Source of the DNA: Anaerolineae bacterium
GTDB taxonomy: Bacteria > Chloroflexota > Anaerolineae > Aggregatilineales > Phototrophicaceae
Assembly (NCBI GenBank): GCA_022824565.1
Contig: JAJDZQ010000026.1
Span: 1 to 41,424, forward strand
Direction: 5' to 3'
DNA length: 41,424 nt
Part shown: one piece after another, positions 15,894 through 23,676 of the stretch
Position numbering within the stretch: the first letter of the stretch is position 1
Layout: each line of letters opens with the position of its first letter
Made by a program: the position numbers and the translations under genes
The notes under the pieces: model-generated
What the model saw: only the letters and a program-made list of their open reading frames with translations
What the model was told of the DNA's origin: nothing
The model's database searches: none

Positions 15894-16715
15894 CTAGCGC
15901 CCGTCAAATAGTCGCAGGAAGCGCCGCAATATGCCGGGATTGCCATCCAGATTCATGAAAGGCACATCTTCGCCCATAATCCGCCGCGCGATATTGCCAA
16001 AAGCCATGCCAGCCTGCGAGTTCATATTCAGCGACACAGGAATGCCGCTATTGGATGCAGAAAGCACCATTTCGTCTTCTGGGATAATGCCGATGATGGC
16101 CAAACCGAGAATGTCGTATACATCGTCCGAAGACAGCATCTCGCCTTTGCGCACGAGCTCGGTCTTCAAGCGATTGATAATCAGCTTGCCCGGTCCTTTC
16201 TCGGCAGCTTCGATCAACCCGACAATGCGGTCGGCATCACGAACGGCCGAGACTTCGGGATTGGTAACAATCAATACCTCGTCGGCTGGCTCCAGGGCAT
16301 TGCGAAAGCCGCGCTCGATGCCAGCGGGCGAATCGATGAGGATATAGTCGCAATCTTCGCGCAATTCATCCGTCAACCGCATCATGTCTTCGGGGCTGAC
16401 CGCCATCTTGTCGCGCGTTTGAGCGGCTGGGATGAGGAAGAGATTATCAAACTTTTTGTGCTTGATCATGGCTTGGCGCAGTTTGCTGCGTCCCTCTACC
16501 ACATCGACCAGGTCATAGACGATACGGTTTTCGAGCCCCATGATAATATCGAGGTTGCGCAAGCCAATATCGGCATCGATAACCACGACGCGCTTGCCCA
16601 GGCTGGCCAAGGAAATGCCCAGATTGGCAGTGGCGGTTGTTTTGCCCACACCACCCTTGCCAGACGACACAGTGATGACTCGCGCGTCGTTTCGGCCTTT
16701 TTCCTCGCTCTCCAT
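15894..16715 (-). CDS. minD: Septum-site-determining ATPase MinD
   Basis: 273 residues. The deviant Walker A box is KGGVGKTT at 20-27 with the signature lysine (Lys20) that completes the active site across the dimer. Switch regions DADIGLRNLD and IDSPAGIERGF follow, and the C-terminal GILRRFLRLFDGR is the amphipathic membrane-targeting helix that binds the membrane when ATP is bound. MinD recruits MinC to block FtsZ at the poles and is released by MinE. It lies between minC (21 bp upstream) and minE (40 bp downstream) on the same strand. Confidence 0.96.
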   Translation of the reverse strand: MESEEKGRNDARVITVSSGKGGVGKTTATANLGISLASLGKRVVVIDADIGLRNLDIIMGLENRIVYDLVDVVEGRSKLRQAMIKHKKFDNLFLIPAAQTRDKMAVSPEDMMRLTDELREDCDYILIDSPAGIERGFRNALEPADEVLIVTNPEVSAVRDADRIVGLIEAAEKGPGKLIINRLKTELVRKGEMLSSDDVYDILGLAIIGIIPEDEMVLSASNSGIPVSLNMNSQAGMAFGNIARRIMGEDVPFMNLDGNPGILRRFLRLFDGR

Positions 16716-16736
16716 GCGGCCTTCCTTCCCTCGCCC

Positions 16737-17426
16737 CTAGTCTCTGGCTTCTACCACGATCTGATTATCACGAATGCTTGCCACTTCTGGCAGGATCTTT
16801 CTACGTTTGCCCGGTGGCGATGTTACGATGTAACTGGCGATGCGCAGTTGATTGGGGTTCATATCCAGCGCGCAGACAACCGCCGATTCATCGCCCAGGG
16901 CACCAGCGTGCACCGTGCCACGCAATTTGCCCCAAACTACGACATCGCCAGCGGCGATCACCTTTGCGCCGGGGTTCACATCGCCAAAAACAACCACATG
17001 CCCCTCGCTGTGAATCGTCCGGCCAGAGCGCAAGGTGCGGCGAAAGATTACGCCGCGCGTGCCGGTTTCTTCTGGATTGACCGGATTGGTCTCTGCGTGT
17101 CTGCGCGCAGGCTCCGCTGGCCGGCCATTCTCGCTGGTGCTAAGGTTCAGCGCCCTTGCCGATTGCCGCGTGGTGTCGCTATCGCTGCGCACAAGCGACA
17201 AGCTCAAGCCACGCCGTTCCAGCAGCGCCTTCAGGGAGCTGAGTTCATACTTCGGCACCGGGCGCGCGCCCAGCTCCACCACGATGGCCGCGCCAGAATA
17301 AAATGCCCGTTTGTCATCTATGCGCTTCGCAAGCTCGTCCGTCACCGACTGCCACTTTTCGGTTGTGCTGAGCGATATCAGCAAGCCATCATTGATGCCT
17401 TTGATCGCGATGAGTTCTTCTGGCAT
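16737..17426 (-). CDS. minC: Septum-site-determining inhibitor MinC
   Basis: 229 residues. The N-terminal domain (about 1-100; IAIKGINDGLLISL and VVELGARPVP) corresponds to the part that blocks FtsZ assembly. A linker rich in Ser, Glu and Pro follows, and the C-terminal beta-helix shows VVVFGDVNPGAKVIAAGDVVVWGKLRG and HAGALGDESAVV, the dimerisation and MinD-binding surface. I chose the ATG at 17426; a GTG four codons earlier (17438) with GAGG nearby is an equal alternative. It is the first gene of the min-rodA-gltX unit, and a TATAGT -10-like element lies upstream in the 90-bp gap. Confidence 0.9.
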   Translation of the reverse strand: MPEELIAIKGINDGLLISLSTTEKWQSVTDELAKRIDDKRAFYSGAAIVVELGARPVPKYELSSLKALLERRGLSLSLVRSDSDTTRQSARALNLSTSENGRPAEPARRHAETNPVNPEETGTRGVIFRRTLRSGRTIHSEGHVVVFGDVNPGAKVIAAGDVVVWGKLRGTVHAGALGDESAVVCALDMNPNQLRIASYIVTSPPGKRRKILPEVASIRDNQIVVEARD

Positions 17427-17473
17427 GCGCGTTCGCACCTGGCCTCAGCCGCCACTGGTAACAGCCGTACTAT

Positions 17474-17479
17474 ACTAGA
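17474..17479 (-). promoter_or_regulatory. Weak -10 candidate before the min operon
   Basis: TATAGT on the minus strand, within CTAGTATAGTACGG, about 48 bp before the minC start. There is no convincing -35, so minC may equally be read through from the mre genes upstream. Confidence 0.3.
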
Positions 17480-17516
17480 AAAGGGAATCTGTGCTTGCCC
17501 GCGCGGCGCGGATAAT

Positions 17517-18614
17517 CTAAGTATTTACGATATCCAGCAACAGCAGCGCCGGCAGCGCAATATACAGTGCCGAAACCAGGTGTATCCACAGTCCGGCTTT
17601 GTTTCGCAAAGTCTTGTTCACCCACTGGCTGATGGTATTGACGGCATAGGTCATCCACATGACCTGGATGATGATCAAGGACAGCAGCAAGACTTCACGG
17701 TTCTTGCCGATATAGGTCAGCCCAAAGAGCATGTAACAGGCGAATGCGATGATGGTCACTGTGCCCAGCGGCGGATACCAGCGCGCCAGCCGCGCAACGC
17801 CCATGATAGCCAGCGCAATGCCCGCCCAGCCGAATTGCGCCAGCGAATATTCGCCCAGCGCCAGCCAACGATGCGCATCTCGCCAACCCAGTGGCAGCAG
17901 CAGCGGCGGGTCTGCCAGCAGATAAGTCTGCGCGAGCAGGTAGGCACCAGCCACAGCGCTGGCCACAATCGCCAGCCAATACCAGCCGGGCAGCCGCGCA
18001 TACGACAGCAACAGCGCGAGCAGAATGGCCGGCGCAAACAATGTAACCAGCGGATCGTTCAAAGCGCCGATGGCGAAAAGCAAAGGAATGCCCGCCAGAT
18101 GCCAGCGATTTGGCGCTTGGGGTGGCTTGATGCCGGGCCTGGGGTTCGTCCGCATCAACATGTCGATGAGCAGAAAGAGCAACCAAGCCGTCACCAGCAC
18201 CGTCAGACGCAAGCTCTGCCCCGTGCTGAACTGATTCCAAAAGATGGCGGCGGACAAGACGAGGCCGAGGCCGATGGCAAGCTCGTTGCGCTTCAGCAGA
18301 AATGACGCGGACACGACGGCAAATGCGGCGAAAATTGCGGCTGCGACGATGGTTGCTGGTTGGGTTCCCGCGCCACCGGCCTGCGACCAAAAGGCCGGCG
18401 ACAAAGCCAATGTCAACCCGCCCGCCAGCGAGGCCACCAGCCCCATGGAGCGCATGCCAGCTGTGACGCCCAAAATCGCCAAAGCCAAGCCAGTTGCGCG
18501 CGCGATCGGCGCTTGGCCCAAGCCCACAAGCAATAGCCAGGCGCAAGTCGCGGTGAGGCAAGCCGGTCCCCATTGGCGCAAAAGCTGAACCTGGGTCGCT
18601 GTCAGCCCCGACAT
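17517..18614 (-). CDS. Polytopic membrane protein of unknown function coupled to PBP2
   Basis: 365 residues, almost wholly hydrophobic, with about 10-11 spans and only short loops. Not firmly recognised. The stretch LALSPAFWSQAGG resembles the Pro-x-Phe-Trp-x-Gln-Ala motif of DUF2723/protein-O-mannosyltransferase-like proteins, and GALNDPLVTLFAPAILL fits the same style, but the usual acidic outside loop is not obvious. The ATG at 18614 follows the PBP2 stop with a single base between (TGA-T-ATG), so the two are translated in step. That spacing, and its place at the end of the mreBCD-mrdA run, suggest a role in wall or envelope assembly. A longer reading back to 18755 only overlaps PBP2. Confidence 0.75.
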   Translation of the reverse strand: MSGLTATQVQLLRQWGPACLTATCAWLLLVGLGQAPIARATGLALAILGVTAGMRSMGLVASLAGGLTLALSPAFWSQAGGAGTQPATIVAAAIFAAFAVVSASFLLKRNELAIGLGLVLSAAIFWNQFSTGQSLRLTVLVTAWLLFLLIDMLMRTNPRPGIKPPQAPNRWHLAGIPLLFAIGALNDPLVTLFAPAILLALLLSYARLPGWYWLAIVASAVAGAYLLAQTYLLADPPLLLPLGWRDAHRWLALGEYSLAQFGWAGIALAIMGVARLARWYPPLGTVTIIAFACYMLFGLTYIGKNREVLLLSLIIIQVMWMTYAVNTISQWVNKTLRNKAGLWIHLVSALYIALPALLLLDIVNT

Positions 18615-18615
18615 A

Positions 18616-20922
18616 TCAAACGCCGCTTGCCGTCTGAGAACCAGGTGGCCCGCTGCCATTGCGCGTGGCTTGCAGGCGAAAATACTCTTCCATCGTTTTG
18701 CGAACAATTGGCAAAGCCACCTGCGAACCCTCGCCGCCATTGTAGACGAAGGCAATTAGAATGATCTCTGGATTATCGTAGGGCGCATAACCCGTATACC
18801 AGGCATGGGCGGGCCACTGTCCGGGCACGCAGAGATTCAGCGGCCGCGCGATATCGTCGCAGTATTCAGCGGTGCCGGTCTTGCCAGCCACTTCTACGAA
18901 GGGCAGGGCGGCTGGAGCGGCTGTCCCACCTTCGCCCGTCACTGCCTCGCGCATGCCCGCCTGCACCAGGTCCAGCGTCGGCTGCGACAAGAAAGGCGGG
19001 ATATAGGGTTCGCTGGGACCTCGAAAACGCACGCGCTGGCAAACCGAGCCATTGAAGCTGTAATTTAAGGGGATGTGGATGCGGTAGTTGTGCAAGTCTT
19101 CTATGCCAGGGTCAGGATTAAGATCGACCGTGTTACGATATCCAGCGGGATCGCAGCGGTAGGGATCGTACCATTCCGAGTCGGGTTCGCAGGTGCAAGC
19201 CAGGCTGGATTCGCGCTTCATCAGCATATCTTCCAGCAGCAGCAAGGTCAGCTCTTCGCCTTCGGCCAGCAGGTCGCGGTTGATTGTGCGCAATACTTGC
19301 GGTCGGAAAGCCTCGATGATTTGACGTTCTTCGTCCAGGAAGTCGCGGATGATGGTCGGTTGATACAAGACGCCGCCATTGATGGTCGCCGCGACCGCAG
19401 AGACCAGTTGCAGCGGCGTAACATTGACATAGCCCTGCCCAAATGCAGCGTTGTAGGTGTCGCCGGTCGACCAGCTTTCGCCTTCGTTGCGGCGCTTCCA
19501 ATCGGGATCGGGCATGCGGTTGGGATTCTCGAACGGCAGCTCGATGCCCAGCTCGCTTCCGATGCCGAATGCCGTGCCATAGCGAAACAAGTCGTTGATG
19601 CCCAAGCCGCCGGGCCGGATCGTCTGCGCCGACAGGTTGGGATTGCCGCCGCCGATTTGATAAAAATAGACATCGCAACTCCAGGCGATGCCGCGGATCA
19701 TATCGACTCGCCCATGCCCGCTGCGCAACCAGCAGACAAATCGTTGCGAGGCGGCGCGGTCGTTGGGCGCATAGCGATTTTCTACCAGAATCTGCCCTTC
19801 AGCCAGCAGTTGCGTATTCGGGTCGATCACTTGTTCTTCTAGCACAGCCGCAGCCGTGATGATCTTCCAAACCGAGCCGGGCGGATACTGGCTCTTGATG
19901 GTGTTGTTGACCAGGGGACGTAGCGGATCTGCCACCACATCCAGGTAGTATTCGCCATCGATGGCGCGGGCAAAACGCGAATTGTCATAGCTGGGGTGGC
20001 TGACCAGCGCCAGGACTTCGCCATTGCGTGGGTCCATGGCGATCACCACGCCCTGCTGCGAGATGATGCGCCCAGCCTGGCTGTTGAGGATTTGCAGCTG
20101 GTCGACCAGAGCCTGCTGGGCGAAAGCCTGCAACTCACGATCAATCGTCAGGCGCACATTCTGCCCGGGCAGGGGATCGTCCTGTCTGATGACCTGGAGC
20201 ACTTCGCCAGCGACATCGACTTCGCGCAAGATGCGACCGCGCACGCCAGCCAGACGATTTTCCAAATAACGCTCGATGCCTTCATAACCGATGCGGTCGA
20301 AAGCCGGGTTGTAGCCCTGCTCTTGCAATTGCTCGGCTTCTTCAGCCGGGATGGGTCCCATATATCCGATTATGTGCGTGGTGAGCTCGCCGGTTGGATA
20401 TTCGCGCACGGCAACCGGTTCGATATCGACGCCGGGCATGAAGATGCGCTCTTCAAGGATTTGCAGGGCTGTCAGCTGTGGCACATCCTGGACGACGATA
20501 ACGGGCCGAAAGGGCGCGATACCAGCGCCTTCTTCGACCAGGTCTTCTAGGCTGCGCACGAAGCCGCCGGCTTGTGCCGCGATTTCGCGCGTTGGCGGCA
20601 CACCGACCAGCGCCGAGAGTCGGTTATAAACAGCCAACTCGGCTTCGACATCGTCGGGCAATTGCGCCGGTGTGATGACGACATTGTAGGCGGGCACATT
20701 AAATGCCAGACGTTCATCGTTGCGGTCGAAGATCGCGCCGCGCCGCGCAGCAATCGGCAGTTCGCTCAAACGATTTTCGTCTGCGGCTGCATTGAACTCG
20801 TCAAAGCGGCTGATCTGCAACTCGTACATGCGAAAGCCGAAGATGAGAAACACGGCGAAGATGACGGCTTGAAAGAAAGTGAGACGCCAGGTCTGGAAAG
20901 GCATCAGACGATTGCTATTCAC
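18616..20922 (-). CDS. mrdA: Penicillin-binding protein 2 (class B transpeptidase of elongation)
   Basis: 768 residues. A single N-terminal anchor (about 13-33) is followed by the PBP-dimer domain starting AARRGAIFDRNDERLA, then the transpeptidase: SVWK at 350-353 with nucleophile Ser350, SCD at 415-417 and KTG at 681-683. SxD at motif 2 is usual for PBP2. Between motifs 2 and 3 lies a large insert (about 560-640) with Cys576, Cys578, Cys590 and Cys628; two more cysteines follow KTG (688, 698). It cross-links strands made by RodA. The start is GTG at 20922, with GGAGG 5 bases upstream; it overlaps the mreD stop by four bases (GTGA). It is longer than E. coli PBP2 because of the insert. Confidence 0.93.
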   Translation of the reverse strand: MNSNRLMPFQTWRLTFFQAVIFAVFLIFGFRMYELQISRFDEFNAAADENRLSELPIAARRGAIFDRNDERLAFNVPAYNVVITPAQLPDDVEAELAVYNRLSALVGVPPTREIAAQAGGFVRSLEDLVEEGAGIAPFRPVIVVQDVPQLTALQILEERIFMPGVDIEPVAVREYPTGELTTHIIGYMGPIPAEEAEQLQEQGYNPAFDRIGYEGIERYLENRLAGVRGRILREVDVAGEVLQVIRQDDPLPGQNVRLTIDRELQAFAQQALVDQLQILNSQAGRIISQQGVVIAMDPRNGEVLALVSHPSYDNSRFARAIDGEYYLDVVADPLRPLVNNTIKSQYPPGSVWKIITAAAVLEEQVIDPNTQLLAEGQILVENRYAPNDRAASQRFVCWLRSGHGRVDMIRGIAWSCDVYFYQIGGGNPNLSAQTIRPGGLGINDLFRYGTAFGIGSELGIELPFENPNRMPDPDWKRRNEGESWSTGDTYNAAFGQGYVNVTPLQLVSAVAATINGGVLYQPTIIRDFLDEERQIIEAFRPQVLRTINRDLLAEGEELTLLLLEDMLMKRESSLACTCEPDSEWYDPYRCDPAGYRNTVDLNPDPGIEDLHNYRIHIPLNYSFNGSVCQRVRFRGPSEPYIPPFLSQPTLDLVQAGMREAVTGEGGTAAPAALPFVEVAGKTGTAEYCDDIARPLNLCVPGQWPAHAWYTGYAPYDNPEIILIAFVYNGGEGSQVALPIVRKTMEEYFRLQATRNGSGPPGSQTASGV

Positions 20923-21506
20923 ATTTGCCTCCAGGCATCGGACATCTGTGAAAAACTTTGCGGCGCGACTTGCAACCCGCCTTCGAGCCGGCGTTGGAAA
21001 AAGCGCACAATAGCGAACAGCGGCAGCACAGCGGCGAGATTGTAGAAAAGCGTCGGCAACAGCACATAGCGACCAACCGCCCACAAATCGTAAGTATAGC
21101 CCAGCAAAATCAGCGCCGCATAGGTATAGGCAGCCATGCAGAGCGTGGCGACAGCCGCCATCACCAGCAGCAGGACGAGGCGCGCGCGCAGCAACTGTTG
21201 AGACAATCGGTTGATTGCATAGACCATAATCAGCAGGGCAGCCGAGGTCGTGCCCAGCGGCAAAACCGAGAGCATGTCCAGCGCGATGCCGCCAACAAAT
21301 GCCCAGACATAGCCTTCTGTCAGGCTGGCATGCAAGGACCAGCAAAGAACCAGCAGCATCACCAGCCCCAGCTGCCCGCGCGTATCTGCCAGCAGCGGCA
21401 GGGCAGAGCTGCCCAGCTCCATGACAAATGCCAGCGCCTGTGGCAACAAACTGGCAGAAAGCGCCGCCGCCACGCCCAGCACAAGGATAGACAGGTAACG
21501 CCCCAT
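20919..21506 (-). CDS. mreD: Rod shape-determining membrane protein MreD
   Basis: 195 residues with five to six hydrophobic spans. MreD is poorly conserved in sequence, so the call depends on size, topology and position between mreC and mrdA; GYVWAFVGGIALDMLSVLPLGT has the Gly-Asp-Leu pattern typical of the family. MreD is part of the elongation complex with MreC, RodA and PBP2. The ATG at 21506 follows the mreC stop with one base between (TGA-T-ATG); an in-frame start at 21530 would overlap mreC. Its last codons overlap the mrdA start. Confidence 0.88.
   Translation of the reverse strand: MGRYLSILVLGVAAALSASLLPQALAFVMELGSSALPLLADTRGQLGLVMLLVLCWSLHASLTEGYVWAFVGGIALDMLSVLPLGTTSAALLIMVYAINRLSQQLLRARLVLLLVMAAVATLCMAAYTYAALILLGYTYDLWAVGRYVLLPTLFYNLAAVLPLFAIVRFFQRRLEGGLQVAPQSFSQMSDAWRQM
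20928..20932 (-). promoter_or_regulatory. Ribosome binding site that fixes the GTG start of mrdA
   Basis: GGAGG on the minus strand, 5 bases before the GTG at 20922, inside the last codons of mreD. The nearest in-frame ATG is seven codons in and has no such site. Confidence 0.7.
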
Positions 21507-21507
21507 A

Positions 21508-22401
21508 TCAGCCGCCAGCGCTCTCTGCAAATGCCGACAAGTCGATCGACTCGAAGCTGGTTACCACCAGCACAAATTCCAGCGAGGCAAAGTCGATCAG
21601 GCTGCGCACTTCCGCTTCCTGGAAGAGCTCGAACTCAAATTGGCGGACGCTGGTAACTTGCCCGACCACGATATCGGCAGGAAAGTTGCCGCCCAATCCA
21701 GAAGTGATGACCAGGTCGCCTTGGCGGATTTCTTCATCCAGGTCGACCATGGTCAGACGCAGCGCGCCCGATGCCTGCCCGATGATGCTGCCATGCGCGC
21801 GGGTGGTCTGCAGACGCGAGCTAACCGAGCTGTTTTCATCGGCGATCAACTGCACTTGCGAGGCATTTGCGCCGACATCGACGATGCGCCCGACCAGCCC
21901 CAGCTCGGTGGTGACAGGCATGCCGATAGCGATGCCGTCGCGTGTGCCGCGATTGATGATGATATTGCGCGCAATGCCTGTCTGTTCGACAGCAATGACA
22001 TCGGCGGTGATGAAGTCCTGCTCTTCCAATGCCGATATGTATCCCAACAGGCTAACCAGCCGTTCGTAGTCGCTGGCGGCTTCGCGCAGGCGTATTAGCT
22101 CGACCTGGCGGCGCGCCAGTTGGTCTTCCAGCTCGGCGATGCGGTCCTGAGCATTTCCCCAATCATCCAGCGATGCCAAAGCGCTGTTGACGGTCAACGA
22201 TACGCGATTAAACAGACCCGCCAAGCCAGTTAGCGGCGCGGCAGCGACATCTTCCACAGGCGCCAACGCGCCGGCGATGCTCAACGTCATCAACAGGCCA
22301 CACAAGGTGAGCAGCAGCAGCAGACTTAGCAATCGACCGGGGCGTCCTGGAGAGCGCACGCGGACATCCTCGCCACTAATCGGCACGCGCAGATTGCGCA
22401 C
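21508..22401 (-). CDS. mreC: Rod shape-determining protein MreC
   Basis: 297 residues. A basic cytoplasmic N-terminus is followed by one membrane span (about 23-46), a coiled coil (about 80-115, with AELEDQLARRQVELIRLRE), and the outside beta domain with TADVIAVEQTGIARNIIINRGTRDGI, GLVGRIVDVGANASQVQLI and GDLVITSGLGGNFPADIVVG, which are the conserved MreC signatures. MreC links the MreB filaments with PBP2 and activates it. The GTG start at 22401 has only a weak ribosome site; no better start is visible. It follows mreB by 49 bp. Confidence 0.93.
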   Translation of the reverse strand: MRNLRVPISGEDVRVRSPGRPGRLLSLLLLLTLCGLLMTLSIAGALAPVEDVAAAPLTGLAGLFNRVSLTVNSALASLDDWGNAQDRIAELEDQLARRQVELIRLREAASDYERLVSLLGYISALEEQDFITADVIAVEQTGIARNIIINRGTRDGIAIGMPVTTELGLVGRIVDVGANASQVQLIADENSSVSSRLQTTRAHGSIIGQASGALRLTMVDLDEEIRQGDLVITSGLGGNFPADIVVGQVTSVRQFEFELFQEAEVRSLIDFASLEFVLVVTSFESIDLSAFAESAGG

Positions 22402-22450
22402 CCCGATTCTAACACAGCCTGCAAATTCGCTCGGATAGCAATTTTGTGTG

Positions 22451-23512
22451 TCAGTGCTTGGTGCTGCCGCGTTCGGGACCTGTCAACAGCCGCCGCAGGT
22501 TGTTGTAATCTTCCAGAACGCGGCCAGCGCCACGCGCCACGCAAGTCATGGCGTCTTCTGCCAGCCAGCAGCGAATGTTGACTTCTTCGCGCAGTCGCTC
22601 GCCCAGACCACGCAGTTGTCCGCCGCCACCCGCCAAGGTGATGCCGCTTTCCATCAGGTCGGCGACCAGCTCGGGTGGCGTGTCGTCCAGCGCATCCTTG
22701 ACTGTATCGATGATGATATTGACCGAGCCGCCAATGGCGTCGCGGATCTCGATGGAGCTGACTTCGACCGAGTCGGGCAAGCCCGTGGTTAGATTGCGGC
22801 CCTTGACAATATAGGTGCGTTCCTGGGGCAGGGGATAGGCCGAGCCGATATCGATTTTGGCTTTTTCGGCGGTCGGCTCGCCGATGAGCAGATTGTGTTT
22901 GTTGCGCAGGTGCTGGACGATGTCCTCGTCCATCTCATCGCCAGCCACGCGGATGGAGCGGCTGATGACGATGCCGCCCAGCGAAAATAGCGCGATTTCT
23001 GTCGTGCCGCCGCCTATATCGACCACCATGCTGCCGCGCGTTTCCAGCACCGGCAGATTTGCGCCGATGGCTGCGGCGACTGGCTCTTCGATCAGATGGG
23101 CTTCGCGGGCGCCGGCATCCAGTGTCGCTTCGATGACAGCGCGCTTTTCCACTTCGGTGACGCCACTGGGGATGCCGACCACGACGCGCGGACGCGGCAC
23201 GGGCACCCAGCTTTGCTCGTGCGCCTTTTTTATGAGGTAATCGAGCATGCGCGCGGTGATTTCATACTCGCTGATGACGCCATCGCGCACGGGCCTCACG
23301 ATGACAATATCGCGCGGATTCTTGCTCCACATCTCCTTGGCGCGCGCGCCAACTTCGATAGGAGCGCGTGTCCGCCGGTCGATAGCCACAAATGACGGCT
23401 CGTTGATAACGATGCCCTGGCCGCGCACATAAACCAGCGTATAGGCTGTGCCCAAGTCTATGCCAATGTCGAGCGAAAACAGCCCGAACAGAAAATCCAG
23501 GGGGCTAAGCAC
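22451..23512 (-). CDS. mreB: Actin-like rod shape protein MreB
   Basis: 353 residues. The N-terminus (LSPLDFLFGLFSLD) is a hydrophobic/amphipathic membrane-contact stretch. IGIDLGTAYTLVYV is phosphate-binding loop 1, VVDIGGGTTEIALFSLGG is phosphate loop 2 and the connecting helix, and LAGGGGQLRGLGERLREE is the adenosine motif. MreB filaments under the membrane steer RodA/PBP2. The start is GTG at 23512 and the gene leads the mreB-mreC-mreD-mrdA run. A TATAAT element with TGC before it lies 32 bp upstream. tilS runs the other way from the same gap. Confidence 0.96.
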   Translation of the reverse strand: MLSPLDFLFGLFSLDIGIDLGTAYTLVYVRGQGIVINEPSFVAIDRRTRAPIEVGARAKEMWSKNPRDIVIVRPVRDGVISEYEITARMLDYLIKKAHEQSWVPVPRPRVVVGIPSGVTEVEKRAVIEATLDAGAREAHLIEEPVAAAIGANLPVLETRGSMVVDIGGGTTEIALFSLGGIVISRSIRVAGDEMDEDIVQHLRNKHNLLIGEPTAEKAKIDIGSAYPLPQERTYIVKGRNLTTGLPDSVEVSSIEIRDAIGGSVNIIIDTVKDALDDTPPELVADLMESGITLAGGGGQLRGLGERLREEVNIRCWLAEDAMTCVARGAGRVLEDYNNLRRLLTGPERGSTKH

Positions 23513-23544
23513 GGATGACTCCCAATCAACCCGCCAATGAAGCG

Positions 23545-23571
23545 ATTATAGCACAGCTTAAGTATGCCCAA
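23545..23571 (-). promoter_or_regulatory. Candidate promoter for the mreB operon
   Basis: On the minus strand a perfect TATAAT (23545-23550) preceded by TGC (extended -10) and by TTGGGC (23566-23571) with a 15-bp spacer, rather short. It is divergent from the tilS side. Confidence 0.5.
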
Positions 23572-23676
23572 GTTTTGAGGCTTGTCCACAAGGGCGCGGG
23601 AAATTGTGCTAGGCTAGGCAGGGCAAGTCCAGGTGGCGCGCTGGCCAGTGAACCAGCAGCAAGGAATCGCCAACCT

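Noticed and set aside
17490..17516. A CCGCG/CGCGG hairpin after the unknown membrane protein gene as a terminator
   Set aside because: Loop of three and no T-tract directly after it; mre-to-min readthrough remains possible.
16419..18305. A 628-codon plus-strand frame across minD, minC and the unknown membrane protein
   Set aside because: It spans parts of three well-supported minus-strand genes, begins without a ribosome site and has low-complexity Arg/Gln/His content.
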